From Planctomycetota bacterium (lineage in GTDB: Bacteria > Planctomycetota > Planctomycetia > Gemmatales > Gemmataceae), in assembly GCA_021781415.1 (NCBI GenBank), contig JAJXWW010000041.1, forward strand, positions 1 to 64,000: 64,000 nt of DNA, written 5' to 3'. Position numbers and translations under genes: made by a program. Within the stretch, counting starts at the first letter, position 1. Each line of letters begins with the position of its first letter. Of the stretch, positions 55,097 to 63,493 are shown one piece after another. A model generated the notes under the pieces. The model worked only from the letters and a program-made list of their open reading frames with translations. It did no database searches and was not told the origin of the DNA.

Positions 55097-56191
55097 TTAA
55101 TACACGCCGACCGTGGTTGTCGCCGCGAATTCGTGGAAGGGCCGGACGCCGCTGACGCCGTCCCAGGGATATTTCGCGCTCGGTGCTTCGCGTTCGCCTT
55201 CGTCGCGCTCGGCGAAGCGGGGGACGAAAAACTCCTTGGTCAGCGTCGTCAACATCACGCGCCCCGTTTGGCCGTAGTCCACGACTTTATTGTAATCCTT
55301 AAAGTCCACGACCTGGGCGACGGCGCGCGGCTCCGGCGCGTAGTAGGCGATCTTGTAATTCTGATCCGCCGTCGGCATCTCCGCCGCCGCCAAACCCATC
55401 AGCGTGTTGCCGTAGGTCGGCGCGATGTAGACGTTGGGACCGAGCAGTTCCTCAATGGCGAAGCGAATCCATTGCGAGGTCATTTCGGTGCCGCCGCAGA
55501 AGACGCCGGTGATGCCTTGCTGCGCAATGCTCGAACCGTCTTGCTCCAAGCGACCGGCCAAGGAGTCGAGCAGCTTCGGCGTCGTGAACATACACTTGAT
55601 GTCGTGCTTGGCCGATAGCACCGTCAACGCCTGGTCGATGACGTGTTCCTGATACGCTTTCAGGTGTTCCATCCAACCTTTTTTGATCAGCTTGACGACC
55701 CAGCGCGGATCGAGATCGACGCAGAAGCAGATGCCGCCGCGATGTTGGCACAGATGCTCGACGGCCAAGCGCAGACGGCGCGGGCCGGAGGGGCCGAGCA
55801 TGAGCCAATTCGATCCTTTGGGGAAATACTTTTCCGGCAGCGTGTCGCTGAACATTTCGTAGTCGATGCGGAAATCGTCCTGCACGACGCGGCTCTTGGG
55901 GATGCCGGTGGTGCCGCCCGTCTCGAATACATAGGTCGGCTTGTTGGCCAACGCCTTGGGAACCCAGCGGCGCACGGGACCGCCGCGCAGCCATTCGTCC
56001 TCGAAGAGGCCGAACAATTTCAGATCGTCGAAGGTGTTCACATCCTTAAGCGGATCGAACTTGTAGGTCTTGGCGCGTTCGAGCCAGAACGGCGTGCCGG
56101 TATCGGGGTGGAAATGCCACTGAACGATTTCACGGACGTGGGCATCGAGTCGTTCGCGGGCTTGTCGGACTTTATCGGCGTTGGCGGACAC
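55097..56191 (-). CDS. Adenylate-forming enzyme, LuxE / PaaK-like, short form (364 aa)
   Basis: The nucleotide motif is VFETGGTTGIPKSR near residue 95, with CGGTEMTSQWIR and PTYGNTLMG downstream, as in acyl-protein synthetase LuxE and PaaK-type ligases. At 364 aa it lacks the usual C-terminal CoA-ligase lid of about 100 residues, closer to LuxE. GTG 56191 behind GAGG is the likely start. Alongside LuxC-like and Fe-ADH genes it suggests activation of an acid. Confidence 0.8.
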   Translation of the reverse strand: MSANADKVRQARERLDAHVREIVQWHFHPDTGTPFWLERAKTYKFDPLKDVNTFDDLKLFGLFEDEWLRGGPVRRWVPKALANKPTYVFETGGTTGIPKSRVVQDDFRIDYEMFSDTLPEKYFPKGSNWLMLGPSGPRRLRLAVEHLCQHRGGICFCVDLDPRWVVKLIKKGWMEHLKAYQEHVIDQALTVLSAKHDIKCMFTTPKLLDSLAGRLEQDGSSIAQQGITGVFCGGTEMTSQWIRFAIEELLGPNVYIAPTYGNTLMGLAAAEMPTADQNYKIAYYAPEPRAVAQVVDFKDYNKVVDYGQTGRVMLTTLTKEFFVPRFAERDEGEREAPSAKYPWDGVSGVRPFHEFAATTTVGVY

Positions 56192-56238
56192 GGTGAAATC
56201 CTCGGTGATGATGAAACTCAATGATGATGAAACCCCAA

Positions 56239-56304
56239 CCGACAAGCCCGGAGCGCCAGCGACGGGGCGTAAGAAGCCCGTCGCTGGCGCTCCGGGCTTG
56301 TCGG
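56239..56304. repeat. Palindromic repeat, family B copy 3 (28-bp perfect arms)
   Basis: Arms 56239-56266 and 56277-56304 (CCGACAAGCCCGGAGCGCCA and inverse) flank CGTAAGAAG. It separates the propeller gene from the ligase gene. Confidence 0.93.
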
Positions 56305-56314
56305 TCGGTTGTGT

Positions 56315-57805
56315 TCATTTCGCCCCGATAGCGAATAAATAATTCCCATTGCTTACATACAACACGCCGTTGATGGCCGTGGGCGGACTCAGCAGCGCTT
56401 GATCCATGTCAATTTTAGTTGGCTTCTTCAACTCTTTTCCATGTGCGAAGACGAACATGCTGCCTTCTTCGGTTCCCATGTAGACTTTGCCGTCGGCGAC
56501 GAGGGGCGAACTCCACGTCGGCGTCTTGAGATCTTGTTCCCAATGCTTCTTGCCGGTACGCGCGTCGAGACAGTTGAGGTAGCCGGCCAATTCGGGTGCG
56601 TAGAGCAGGCCGTCGTGGATGGCGACGGTGCTGACGGTGCGTCCGAAGACGTATTCGCGCCCCGCGCCTTCCGGTTTCGGATCGACCGAGCCACCGAAGT
56701 GCCAGACGAGGCCGGAGTCTTTGTTAACCGCCGCTTTCGGATCGAAATTGTCGCCGACAGGGGAGAGATCCTTGTCGTCGTTCTTCGGCGTTTTGGTGAT
56801 GTCGATGCACCACAGATGGCCCTCGCCGTTGCCGTCGTCGGGTTGCCGTCCAGTGGGGATGTAGAGCTTGTTTTCCCACACGACGGGAGTATTAACGAAG
56901 TAGTTGCGCGTACCGCGTCCGCCGGGTCGAAAGTCGGCTGTCTTCGGGTTGCAGTCGAACTTCCAGACCAGTTTTCCGGTCTTGGCCTCGAAGGCGTACA
57001 GCCAGCCGTCGCCGCCGGGGAAGTAGACGTGCCATTGTCCGTTCACCCGCGCCGCCGCCGGATTGCCCCATTGACCGTCCATAATGTTCTTGCCCGGCGA
57101 GTGGTCTTCCCACACCAGCTTGCCCGTCGTCTTGTTGAGAGCGACGAAGCTCGGCGCGTCGGGAGCGGGCACTTTGTTTTTCCCCTCCGCACCGTTGGCG
57201 GTGACGACGAAGACGAGATCGTCCACGACGAGCGGCGAGCAAATCGAGAGGCTTCCGGATAGACCGCCCGGGTAGACCTTCAGATCCTTAACCATGTCGA
57301 GCTTCCAAAGAATCTTCGCTTTCTCGCCGTCGCCGGCGACATCGGCGCATACGACTTCCCAACGGTTATTCACATAGTAAAGGCGGTCGCCGTCCACACA
57401 GGGCGAGGAGACGATGCCATAGCCCTGCGCGCCGGTCCCATCCTTGTTCGATTCGTGAACCGCTTGCCAGAGGAACTTGCCATCGGACTCGCGGAAACAC
57501 ATCAACACGCCTTTATCTTCATCCTCGTCGGAACCGTGCGGGCGATTGGTGCCGACGAAGATGCGTCCGCCGGCCACGATCGGCCCGCCGAGCGCTTTGT
57601 TGCCCAACTTGGCCGACCATTTGATATTCTTGGTCTTACCCTCGGCAACACTCCAGGTAGCGGGCAAGCCGGTCGTTTCGGAAACGAGGTTGCGATGGAC
57701 GGTTCCGCCGAACATGGGCCAAGTGTGCCCCTTAACCGCAGGCGCGGGGGCCGATTGCGAGCAAACCGCGCCGAGCAATACCAAACCAATAGAAGTCCAC
57801 CGCAT
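56315..57805 (-). CDS. Secreted PQQ-like beta-propeller protein (496 aa)
   Basis: A signal peptide (LVLLGAVCSQSAPAPA) precedes repeated blades (GGPIVAGGRIFVGTN, GLLYAPELAGYLNCLDARTGKK, VYMGTEEGSMFVFA). This is PQQ-like without evidence that PQQ binds; a surface or periplasmic structural or sensing role is likely. It is closely related to 57907-59574, and both open with WPMxGGTxxRxLV. The C-terminus ends with NGNYLFAIG. Confidence 0.9.
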   Translation of the reverse strand: MRWTSIGLVLLGAVCSQSAPAPAVKGHTWPMFGGTVHRNLVSETTGLPATWSVAEGKTKNIKWSAKLGNKALGGPIVAGGRIFVGTNRPHGSDEDEDKGVLMCFRESDGKFLWQAVHESNKDGTGAQGYGIVSSPCVDGDRLYYVNNRWEVVCADVAGDGEKAKILWKLDMVKDLKVYPGGLSGSLSICSPLVVDDLVFVVTANGAEGKNKVPAPDAPSFVALNKTTGKLVWEDHSPGKNIMDGQWGNPAAARVNGQWHVYFPGGDGWLYAFEAKTGKLVWKFDCNPKTADFRPGGRGTRNYFVNTPVVWENKLYIPTGRQPDDGNGEGHLWCIDITKTPKNDDKDLSPVGDNFDPKAAVNKDSGLVWHFGGSVDPKPEGAGREYVFGRTVSTVAIHDGLLYAPELAGYLNCLDARTGKKHWEQDLKTPTWSSPLVADGKVYMGTEEGSMFVFAHGKELKKPTKIDMDQALLSPPTAINGVLYVSNGNYLFAIGAK

Positions 57806-57827
57806 CTCGTCAATCCTCTCGTATTTC

Positions 57828-57887
57828 GGTTAGCCGCGACGCGAAGCGGAGCGCGCTTGCGACCCGTCGCTGGCGCTCCGGGCTTGT
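57828..57887. repeat. Hybrid of family A and family B repeats
   Basis: GGTTAGCCGCGACGCGAAGC (A half, 57828-57855) is fused to CCCGTCGCTGGCGCTCCGGG (B half, 57863-57882). The left half has no partner arm nearby, so one arm of each was lost or joined. Confidence 0.85.
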
Positions 57888-57906
57888 GATTCGTACTCTC
57901 GATTCG

Positions 57907-59574
57907 TTACTTCTTCGCGGCGATTGCCCACAGTTTGCACGGGTTCTCCGTCATCGCGTAGATCACGCCGTTAATCGCTATCGGCGTGGCGCGGATGGCG
58001 TCGGCCTTCATGTCCACCTTTTCGACAAGCTTTTTCGTCTTGCCGTGTTCGTAGATGCGCATGGTTCCGTTTTCGGTGCCGATGTAGATTTTGCCGTCCA
58101 CCCAATAGGGCGAACTCCAAGTATCGGCTCCGAGTTTGTCTTCCCAGTATTTCTCGCCGGTGTCGGCGTTCAGGCAGTAGATGTAGCCGTCGTAGTCGGC
58201 GGCATAGCACAGGCCCTCGTGAACCGCGCAGGTACTCATGGTGCGGCCAAAGAGGTAATTGCGGCTGTACTCTTCGGGAGCCTTGCCGCCGTAGTGCCAG
58301 AGCAGGCCGGAATCTTTGTTGACGCCGACCGTGGCATCGAAGTTGTTGTTGACCGGGGAAAGATCCTTGTCCTTGTTTTTCGGTTCCTTGGTGAGATCGA
58401 TGCACCACAGGTGGCCGACGCCTTTTTTGTGTTCCGGATCTTGACCGACGCCGATGTACAGCTTGTTGTTCCATACGACCGGCGTGGATACGAAGTCGTT
58501 GCGCGTGGCCTTTGGTCCCAGGACGTACTTGGTTCCCTTGGGATTGCAGTTGAATTTCCACAACAGATCGCCGTTGGTGGGGTTGAAGCCGCGAATCCAG
58601 CCGTCGCCGCCGGGGAAGACGATGGTGGGCTTGCCGTTCGGCTCGGCATAGACGGGGTTGGACCATTGGCCGTGCATGAGCAGCTTTCCTTGATCGACCA
58701 GGTCGCGGATTTTGACTTTCGCTCCGCCCTTCTGTGCCGCCACCAGCGCTTCGCTCGGCGCGTTGTTTTGCCACAACACCGAACCGTCCTTCTTGCTGAG
58801 GGCCAAGAAACTCGGCGCGGCGGGAGCGGGGATATTGATGTGGCCTTCATCGACGCCGTTGGCGGTGACAATGAACAAGGTATCGCCGACGATTAGAGGC
58901 GAGCAGACGGCCAGGTTGTGCGGAAACACGCCCAGCTTGCCGATCATGTCCAGCCGCCAGATCACATCGGCGTCTTTCTCGCCTTTGTACGTTTCGTCTT
59001 GCACCCCCTGATTGCCGTTGGCCATGCCGTTGACATCGGCGCAGATAACCTCGGCGCGATTGTTGACGTAATAGAGGCGGTCGCCTTCGACGATGGGGCT
59101 GGAGCAGATGCCTTCTTCGGGCCAATCGTTGACGCGACCCGCGGGCAACTTGTCGTGAACCGCTTGCCAGAGGAACTTGCCGTCCGACTCGTTGAAGCAC
59201 ATCAACACGCCTTTATCGCCGTGTATTTTCGCGTCGCGCGGATTCTCGTTGTTGGTGCCGATATAGATGCGTCCTCCGGCGACCACGGGACCGCCGTAGG
59301 CTTTGTTGCCCAGATCGACGCTCCATTTGATATTCGTACCCTTGGCGACATCCCAATTCGTGGGGAGGTTCTTATCGAGGGTATTGACGAGATCGCGCGA
59401 CAATGTGCCACCGTACATGGGCCAATCGCGGCGCTCGCTTTTCGGAGCCGGCGCGGCGTTGGCGGAGGTGCCATCGGAAGGAGATTGCAGCGCGACGACG
59501 GCAATCACCAACGTGAAAATCAACGCCGTCGCGCCGAAGGCGAGGACGTTGCGATATTGCGAGATCGATTTCAT
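57907..59574 (-). CDS. Membrane-anchored PQQ-like beta-propeller protein (555 aa)
   Basis: An N-terminal hydrophobic segment (LAFGATALIFTLVIAVVALQ) without a clear cleavage site precedes propeller blades (GGPVVAGGRIYIGTNNENP; YLFGRTMSTCAVHEGLCYAAD; YIGTENGTMRIYE). It is a paralogue of 56315-57805 with an insertion of about 40 residues. The two are on the same strand separated by a hybrid repeat. Its role is unknown. Confidence 0.9.
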   Translation of the reverse strand: MKSISQYRNVLAFGATALIFTLVIAVVALQSPSDGTSANAAPAPKSERRDWPMYGGTLSRDLVNTLDKNLPTNWDVAKGTNIKWSVDLGNKAYGGPVVAGGRIYIGTNNENPRDAKIHGDKGVLMCFNESDGKFLWQAVHDKLPAGRVNDWPEEGICSSPIVEGDRLYYVNNRAEVICADVNGMANGNQGVQDETYKGEKDADVIWRLDMIGKLGVFPHNLAVCSPLIVGDTLFIVTANGVDEGHINIPAPAAPSFLALSKKDGSVLWQNNAPSEALVAAQKGGAKVKIRDLVDQGKLLMHGQWSNPVYAEPNGKPTIVFPGGDGWIRGFNPTNGDLLWKFNCNPKGTKYVLGPKATRNDFVSTPVVWNNKLYIGVGQDPEHKKGVGHLWCIDLTKEPKNKDKDLSPVNNNFDATVGVNKDSGLLWHYGGKAPEEYSRNYLFGRTMSTCAVHEGLCYAADYDGYIYCLNADTGEKYWEDKLGADTWSSPYWVDGKIYIGTENGTMRIYEHGKTKKLVEKVDMKADAIRATPIAINGVIYAMTENPCKLWAIAAKK

Positions 59575-59607
59575 CCTTTAATTCCTTAAATACACACGCA
59601 TCGAACT

Positions 59608-59661
59608 AGCCCGAAGCGCCAGCGAGGGATGTCTTCCAACCCCTCGCTTGCGCTTCGGGCT
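59608..59661. repeat. Palindromic repeat, family B copy 4
   Basis: AGCCCGAAGCGCCAGCGAGG and CCTCGCTTGCGCTTCGGGCT flank GATGTCTTCCAAC. It lies just after the stop of the 59672-61984 gene. Confidence 0.9.
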
Positions 59662-59671
59662 GGTAAAATCG

Positions 59672-61984
59672 TCACTTGTTCGCCGTGATTTTGACGTTCG
59701 TGTAATAGATCTCCGTACCGGGACTCTTCGGTCCCTTAATGCCGGTGGAGTTGCCGTACAGGGCGGGCGCGCCTTCGGGGTTGGGAGTGGAATCTTCGAC
59801 TTCGACGGTCCACTCTTTCGGCTCCGGTTGCTCGCGCGGCCACACTTTGCCGCGCGCGATGGCCTTGCCTCCCTTCACCTCGACGGTCAATTTCATGCGA
59901 TACCACTCGTCCGGTTTCCACGGGAAGGCGATGGTGTTGTCGATGCGCGGCAAGGCGTCCCACGAGATGAGACGAAGTTGCTGCGTGTTGCCGACCAGCA
60001 CCAGGCTATAGCGATTGGCCTCAACGCCCATGTCGGGCATTTCCTTGCCCAGTTTGCTGCCCTGCACGTCGGCTTGAATGGTATAGCCCGTCATCGTCGG
60101 CAAACCGATGTAGGCGTGCGCGCGGGCCACGAGCGGGCTGGGGGCGTCGTTGCGTTTCTTCAGGGCGATGGTTCCGTCTTTCATTTTCACGATGGAGTAT
60201 TTGCCCTGACAGTTCACCCAGCCGCCCGGCGCGCGACCTTCGGGAATCTTGGAGAAATCGACGCTGTAGGGCAGGTTCGGAGCCACGCGGATGCGGGCAT
60301 ACGCAGTCAGGCCGTTGGCTTTGGCCACGACGCGGCCGAACTGGGCGGGCGGCACATTGCCAACCGTCAGCTTCGTACTCGTGCCGGTGTCGTCGCTCAG
60401 CTTCCCCTTCATGGGCGGCGGCGGCGGAGTCCCCGGCGCGGGCGGAGGAGGAGGAGGATTCGGGAAGCCGATGGGAAACTGCGGCGGCAGCGGCCCGGCC
60501 AGCGACCACTCGGCTTTCGCCTCGCCGATCAATCGACCTTGGGCATCGAAGGTCCGAGCCGTGAGCGTCACGCTCTGACCCGGCGTCAAGACGACATCGG
60601 CGGGAACCACCTGGAGATGAGCCGGCTTGGCGTCGGCGGGTGCGCGCTCTTCGGTCTCTTTCGCCGAGACGGTCGCCGCTTCCTTGAAGCCGTTGTTGCC
60701 GACGCAGAGTAGTTCTTCGCTGGTCAAGAAGAAGACGCAGCCGTTGGAGACGGCGGGGCTGCCGGTCAACTCGACGGGGTCGTCACCCTTGCCGCGGAAA
60801 AACACCGAAGACAGCGGCTTGCAGCCCTGGTCGTCGGCTTTCAGAATATGAAACTGCGAATCCAACTCCGGCAAGTAGATTTTGCCGTCGCCCCACACCG
60901 GCGAGCCGCGCGTGTTTTGGCCGTACTGATACTTCCACAGTTCTTTGCCGTCCGCCGTGTCGAGGCAGTACATCTTGCCGACGACATCGCAGACGTAGAG
61001 TCGCTTGGCATGTAACAGGGGAGAAGCGTATTTGACGCGGATGCCGTCTTTCTTCCATAGCAATTTCGGTTTGCCGTCTTCGATCTTGCTGCCGTCGAGG
61101 CAAATGACGCGGCCTTGCTCGCCGCCGCCGCCGGTGTTCGGCTCGCCGTGACCGGCGTAGATGCGGTCGCCGTCCACGACGGGAGAGGCATTGATGGCTC
61201 CCTCGCCGAAGAGATAGCTCCACACTTTCTTGCCGGTGCGCGCCTGGAAGGCGTGCAGTCCGCCGTCGCCGCCGCCGCACAGAATCAGCCATTGCCCGCC
61301 GATCTTGGCCGCGACCGGCACGCACGAATTGGTATCCATGACGCGATGATTGGCCGTCGCCCACCAGACGATGTGGCCGGTGCGCTTGTCGAAGGCGGCC
61401 AGGCGCGTGCAGCCGACCGTCAACTCGCCCCAATTGGCGTTAATCATCGGCTGAATCAGCAGATTTTCAAAGACGATCGGACTCATAATGCGTCCGCCGT
61501 AGCCGCTGACGCGGCCGTATTCCTCGGTCAACGAATGCTGCCACAGTATCTTGCCGTCTTTATCGAAGCAAAACAGAAAGCCCTGCGTGCCATGCGCGTA
61601 GACGTTGCCGGTCTCCGGATCGCCCGTCATCTGCGTCCAGCCGAGCCGGTCGGCCACGATGTCGGTGAGGAAGACGTTGAACTTATGTTCCCAGAGAACC
61701 TTGCCGTTCTTGGCGTCGAAGCACATGACGCGCTCTTGTTGGCTTTCGTTCTCGCCGATCTTGTTGATGATGTAGACCCGGCCATTTTGCACCACCGGCG
61801 TGGTGATGCCGCCGTGGGGTGCCTTCCACACTACGTTCTTGGACTTGGTGCCGACCGCGAAGGTATCGGGCAGGTCGGTGCCGGGCGCTTCGCCGGTCTG
61901 TTTTGGTCCCCGCCACGACGACCAGTCGGCGGCGGCGAACATCTGCGCGCTCAACAGAAGAAGCAAAGAGAGTGTGTGTTTCAT
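59672..61984 (-). CDS. Secreted PQQ-like propeller with Ig-like and lectin-like C-terminus (770 aa)
   Basis: Signal peptide (MKHTLSLLLLLSAQMFAAAD). Propeller blades at about 20-450 (VVQNGRVYIINK, GDRIYAGHGEPN, DSQFHILKADD). An Ig-like region follows (VVPADVVLTPGQSVTLTART), a Pro-rich linker (about 525-545), and a C-terminal concanavalin-like jelly-roll (YTIQADVQ; EWYRMKLTVEV). The start ATG 61984 is chosen by the signal peptide; a longer frame begins in the previous gene. Carbohydrate binding at the C-terminus is inferred. Confidence 0.9.
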   Translation of the reverse strand: MKHTLSLLLLLSAQMFAAADWSSWRGPKQTGEAPGTDLPDTFAVGTKSKNVVWKAPHGGITTPVVQNGRVYIINKIGENESQQERVMCFDAKNGKVLWEHKFNVFLTDIVADRLGWTQMTGDPETGNVYAHGTQGFLFCFDKDGKILWQHSLTEEYGRVSGYGGRIMSPIVFENLLIQPMINANWGELTVGCTRLAAFDKRTGHIVWWATANHRVMDTNSCVPVAAKIGGQWLILCGGGDGGLHAFQARTGKKVWSYLFGEGAINASPVVDGDRIYAGHGEPNTGGGGEQGRVICLDGSKIEDGKPKLLWKKDGIRVKYASPLLHAKRLYVCDVVGKMYCLDTADGKELWKYQYGQNTRGSPVWGDGKIYLPELDSQFHILKADDQGCKPLSSVFFRGKGDDPVELTGSPAVSNGCVFFLTSEELLCVGNNGFKEAATVSAKETEERAPADAKPAHLQVVPADVVLTPGQSVTLTARTFDAQGRLIGEAKAEWSLAGPLPPQFPIGFPNPPPPPPAPGTPPPPPMKGKLSDDTGTSTKLTVGNVPPAQFGRVVAKANGLTAYARIRVAPNLPYSVDFSKIPEGRAPGGWVNCQGKYSIVKMKDGTIALKKRNDAPSPLVARAHAYIGLPTMTGYTIQADVQGSKLGKEMPDMGVEANRYSLVLVGNTQQLRLISWDALPRIDNTIAFPWKPDEWYRMKLTVEVKGGKAIARGKVWPREQPEPKEWTVEVEDSTPNPEGAPALYGNSTGIKGPKSPGTEIYYTNVKITANK

Positions 61985-62093
61985 GGGAATCGGATCTCGC
62001 GGGGATCGTTCGGGGCTCTGTTGCCGGCCGGGAGTACCGAGAAGGTTCCCCCCTGCCGACGCTTCGGGCAGGCAAAAAATCGTTCGGGATGTT

Positions 62094-63386
62094 TTACGAT
62101 TTTCGCGGCTCGCTTGCAGTCCCATCGTCGTTTTTTTGTACCGTGCGGCGGGATTTCATCTCGAAACGAGGCAGGGTTCCGGGCGGGACGGTTCGCACCT
62201 CGGCGCGAAAGAGCAACTCGGTGCGGACGGCACTTTCAATGCGTTCGGCCAACGCATCGGCGGCGGCGTGAGGATGCGGTTCGACTTCGATGCGCAGCAC
62301 CGGCAAGGCTTGGGTTCGATCCACCTCAATGCGGTATTCGCAGACTTCGGGCTGATGCAACAAGATCGCCTGCAACGCCTCCGGATGCACGTTGTTGCCG
62401 CGAATGACAATCATATCGTCGACGCGGCCGCGGATGCCGCCGTCGAGTCGAACCAAAGCTCGACCGCACGGACACGGACGCGGATCGACGCGCACCCGAT
62501 CGCCGGTGCGATAGCGGATCAGCGGACTGCCGGGCCGGTCGAACGTGGTCAGCACCAACTCCCCCTCCGTTCCGGGAGATACGGGAAGCGTCGTGGCGGG
62601 GTCGATCGCCTCGACCAGACATTCGGTCTCTAATAGATGTAGACCGCCCGGATGCTCGATACATTCAATTCCGAGCGGCCCCGTCTCGGTCATGCCGGTA
62701 TGATCGAACACCCGCGCTCCCCAGGCCCGCTCGATCCGTCCGCGCGTGGCCGGGATGCTGCCGCCCGGTTCGCCCGCCACAATCACTTTTCGCACCGACG
62801 ACCCGACGAGATCGATCCCCTCGCTTTGAGCGACTTCCGCCAGGCGCAGAGCGTAGGTCGGCGTGCAGAGAACGACCGTCGCATCGTTGTCGAGCAAGAA
62901 GCGCAGCCGGGCCGAGCTGCTCAGCCCCCCGCCCGGCAAACAGAGACATCCCATGCGCGACGCCGCCTCGAACGCCGTCCAAAAGCCGAGGAAGGGACCG
63001 AACGAAAAGGGAAAGAACAGGCGATCCGCCGGAGTAACGCCGACCATGCGGAGCATGAGTTGCCAGCAATCGAGCAGCCGAGACCAGCTTTGCGGCGTAT
63101 CCAACCAGCGCAACGGCTTTCCAGCCGTCCCCGACGTTTGATGCAGCCGATTGTAGCGCTCCAACGGATACGTCAAAATGTCGCCGTAGGGCGGATGCTG
63201 AGCCTGATGTTCGAGCAACTCGGCCTTGGTGGTGAAGGGCAAACGAGAGAAGTCGTCGAGGCGGTGAAACTTGCGCGCATAGAATCGATTGGCGGGGACG
63301 ATCTCGGTCAACAGATGAGCCAAGCGCCGAGCTTGCCACTCGGCCAACTCCGCTCGTGTGATGTCGTCTCGCGGCTCGGCGAACAT
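62094..63386 (-). CDS. Phenylacetate-CoA ligase-like adenylate-forming enzyme (430 aa)
   Basis: PaaK-family acyl-CoA ligase: P-loop LHQTSGTAGKPLRW near 95, substrate region near 195-255, and the C-terminal lid region IRYRTGDRVRVDPRPCPCGR with GRVDDMIVIRGNNVHPEALQ. Length is standard. ATG 63386 follows GAGGAGTGG. A longer upstream frame is repeat-derived. It may feed the acyl cluster 6 kb away, or act on aromatic acids; not decidable. Confidence 0.92.
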   Translation of the reverse strand: MFAEPRDDITRAELAEWQARRLAHLLTEIVPANRFYARKFHRLDDFSRLPFTTKAELLEHQAQHPPYGDILTYPLERYNRLHQTSGTAGKPLRWLDTPQSWSRLLDCWQLMLRMVGVTPADRLFFPFSFGPFLGFWTAFEAASRMGCLCLPGGGLSSSARLRFLLDNDATVVLCTPTYALRLAEVAQSEGIDLVGSSVRKVIVAGEPGGSIPATRGRIERAWGARVFDHTGMTETGPLGIECIEHPGGLHLLETECLVEAIDPATTLPVSPGTEGELVLTTFDRPGSPLIRYRTGDRVRVDPRPCPCGRALVRLDGGIRGRVDDMIVIRGNNVHPEALQAILLHQPEVCEYRIEVDRTQALPVLRIEVEPHPHAAADALAERIESAVRTELLFRAEVRTVPPGTLPRFEMKSRRTVQKNDDGTASEPRKS

Positions 63387-63415
63387 GCCACTCCTCGATC
63401 CGCCCCTGGCGCATT

Positions 63416-63482
63416 CGGTTAGCCGCGACGCGAAGCGGAGCGCGGATGGCCAACGCGCTCCGCTCCGCGTCGCGGCTAACCG
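63416..63482. repeat. Palindromic repeat, family A copy 6
   Basis: CGGTTAGCCGCGACGCGAAG and CGCGTCGCGGCTAACCG arms, with GCGGAGCGCG/CGCGCTCCGC inner pairing around GATGGCCAA. It is between the ligase start and the last propeller gene. Confidence 0.93.
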
Positions 63483-63493
63483 ATGCGTCGCCT

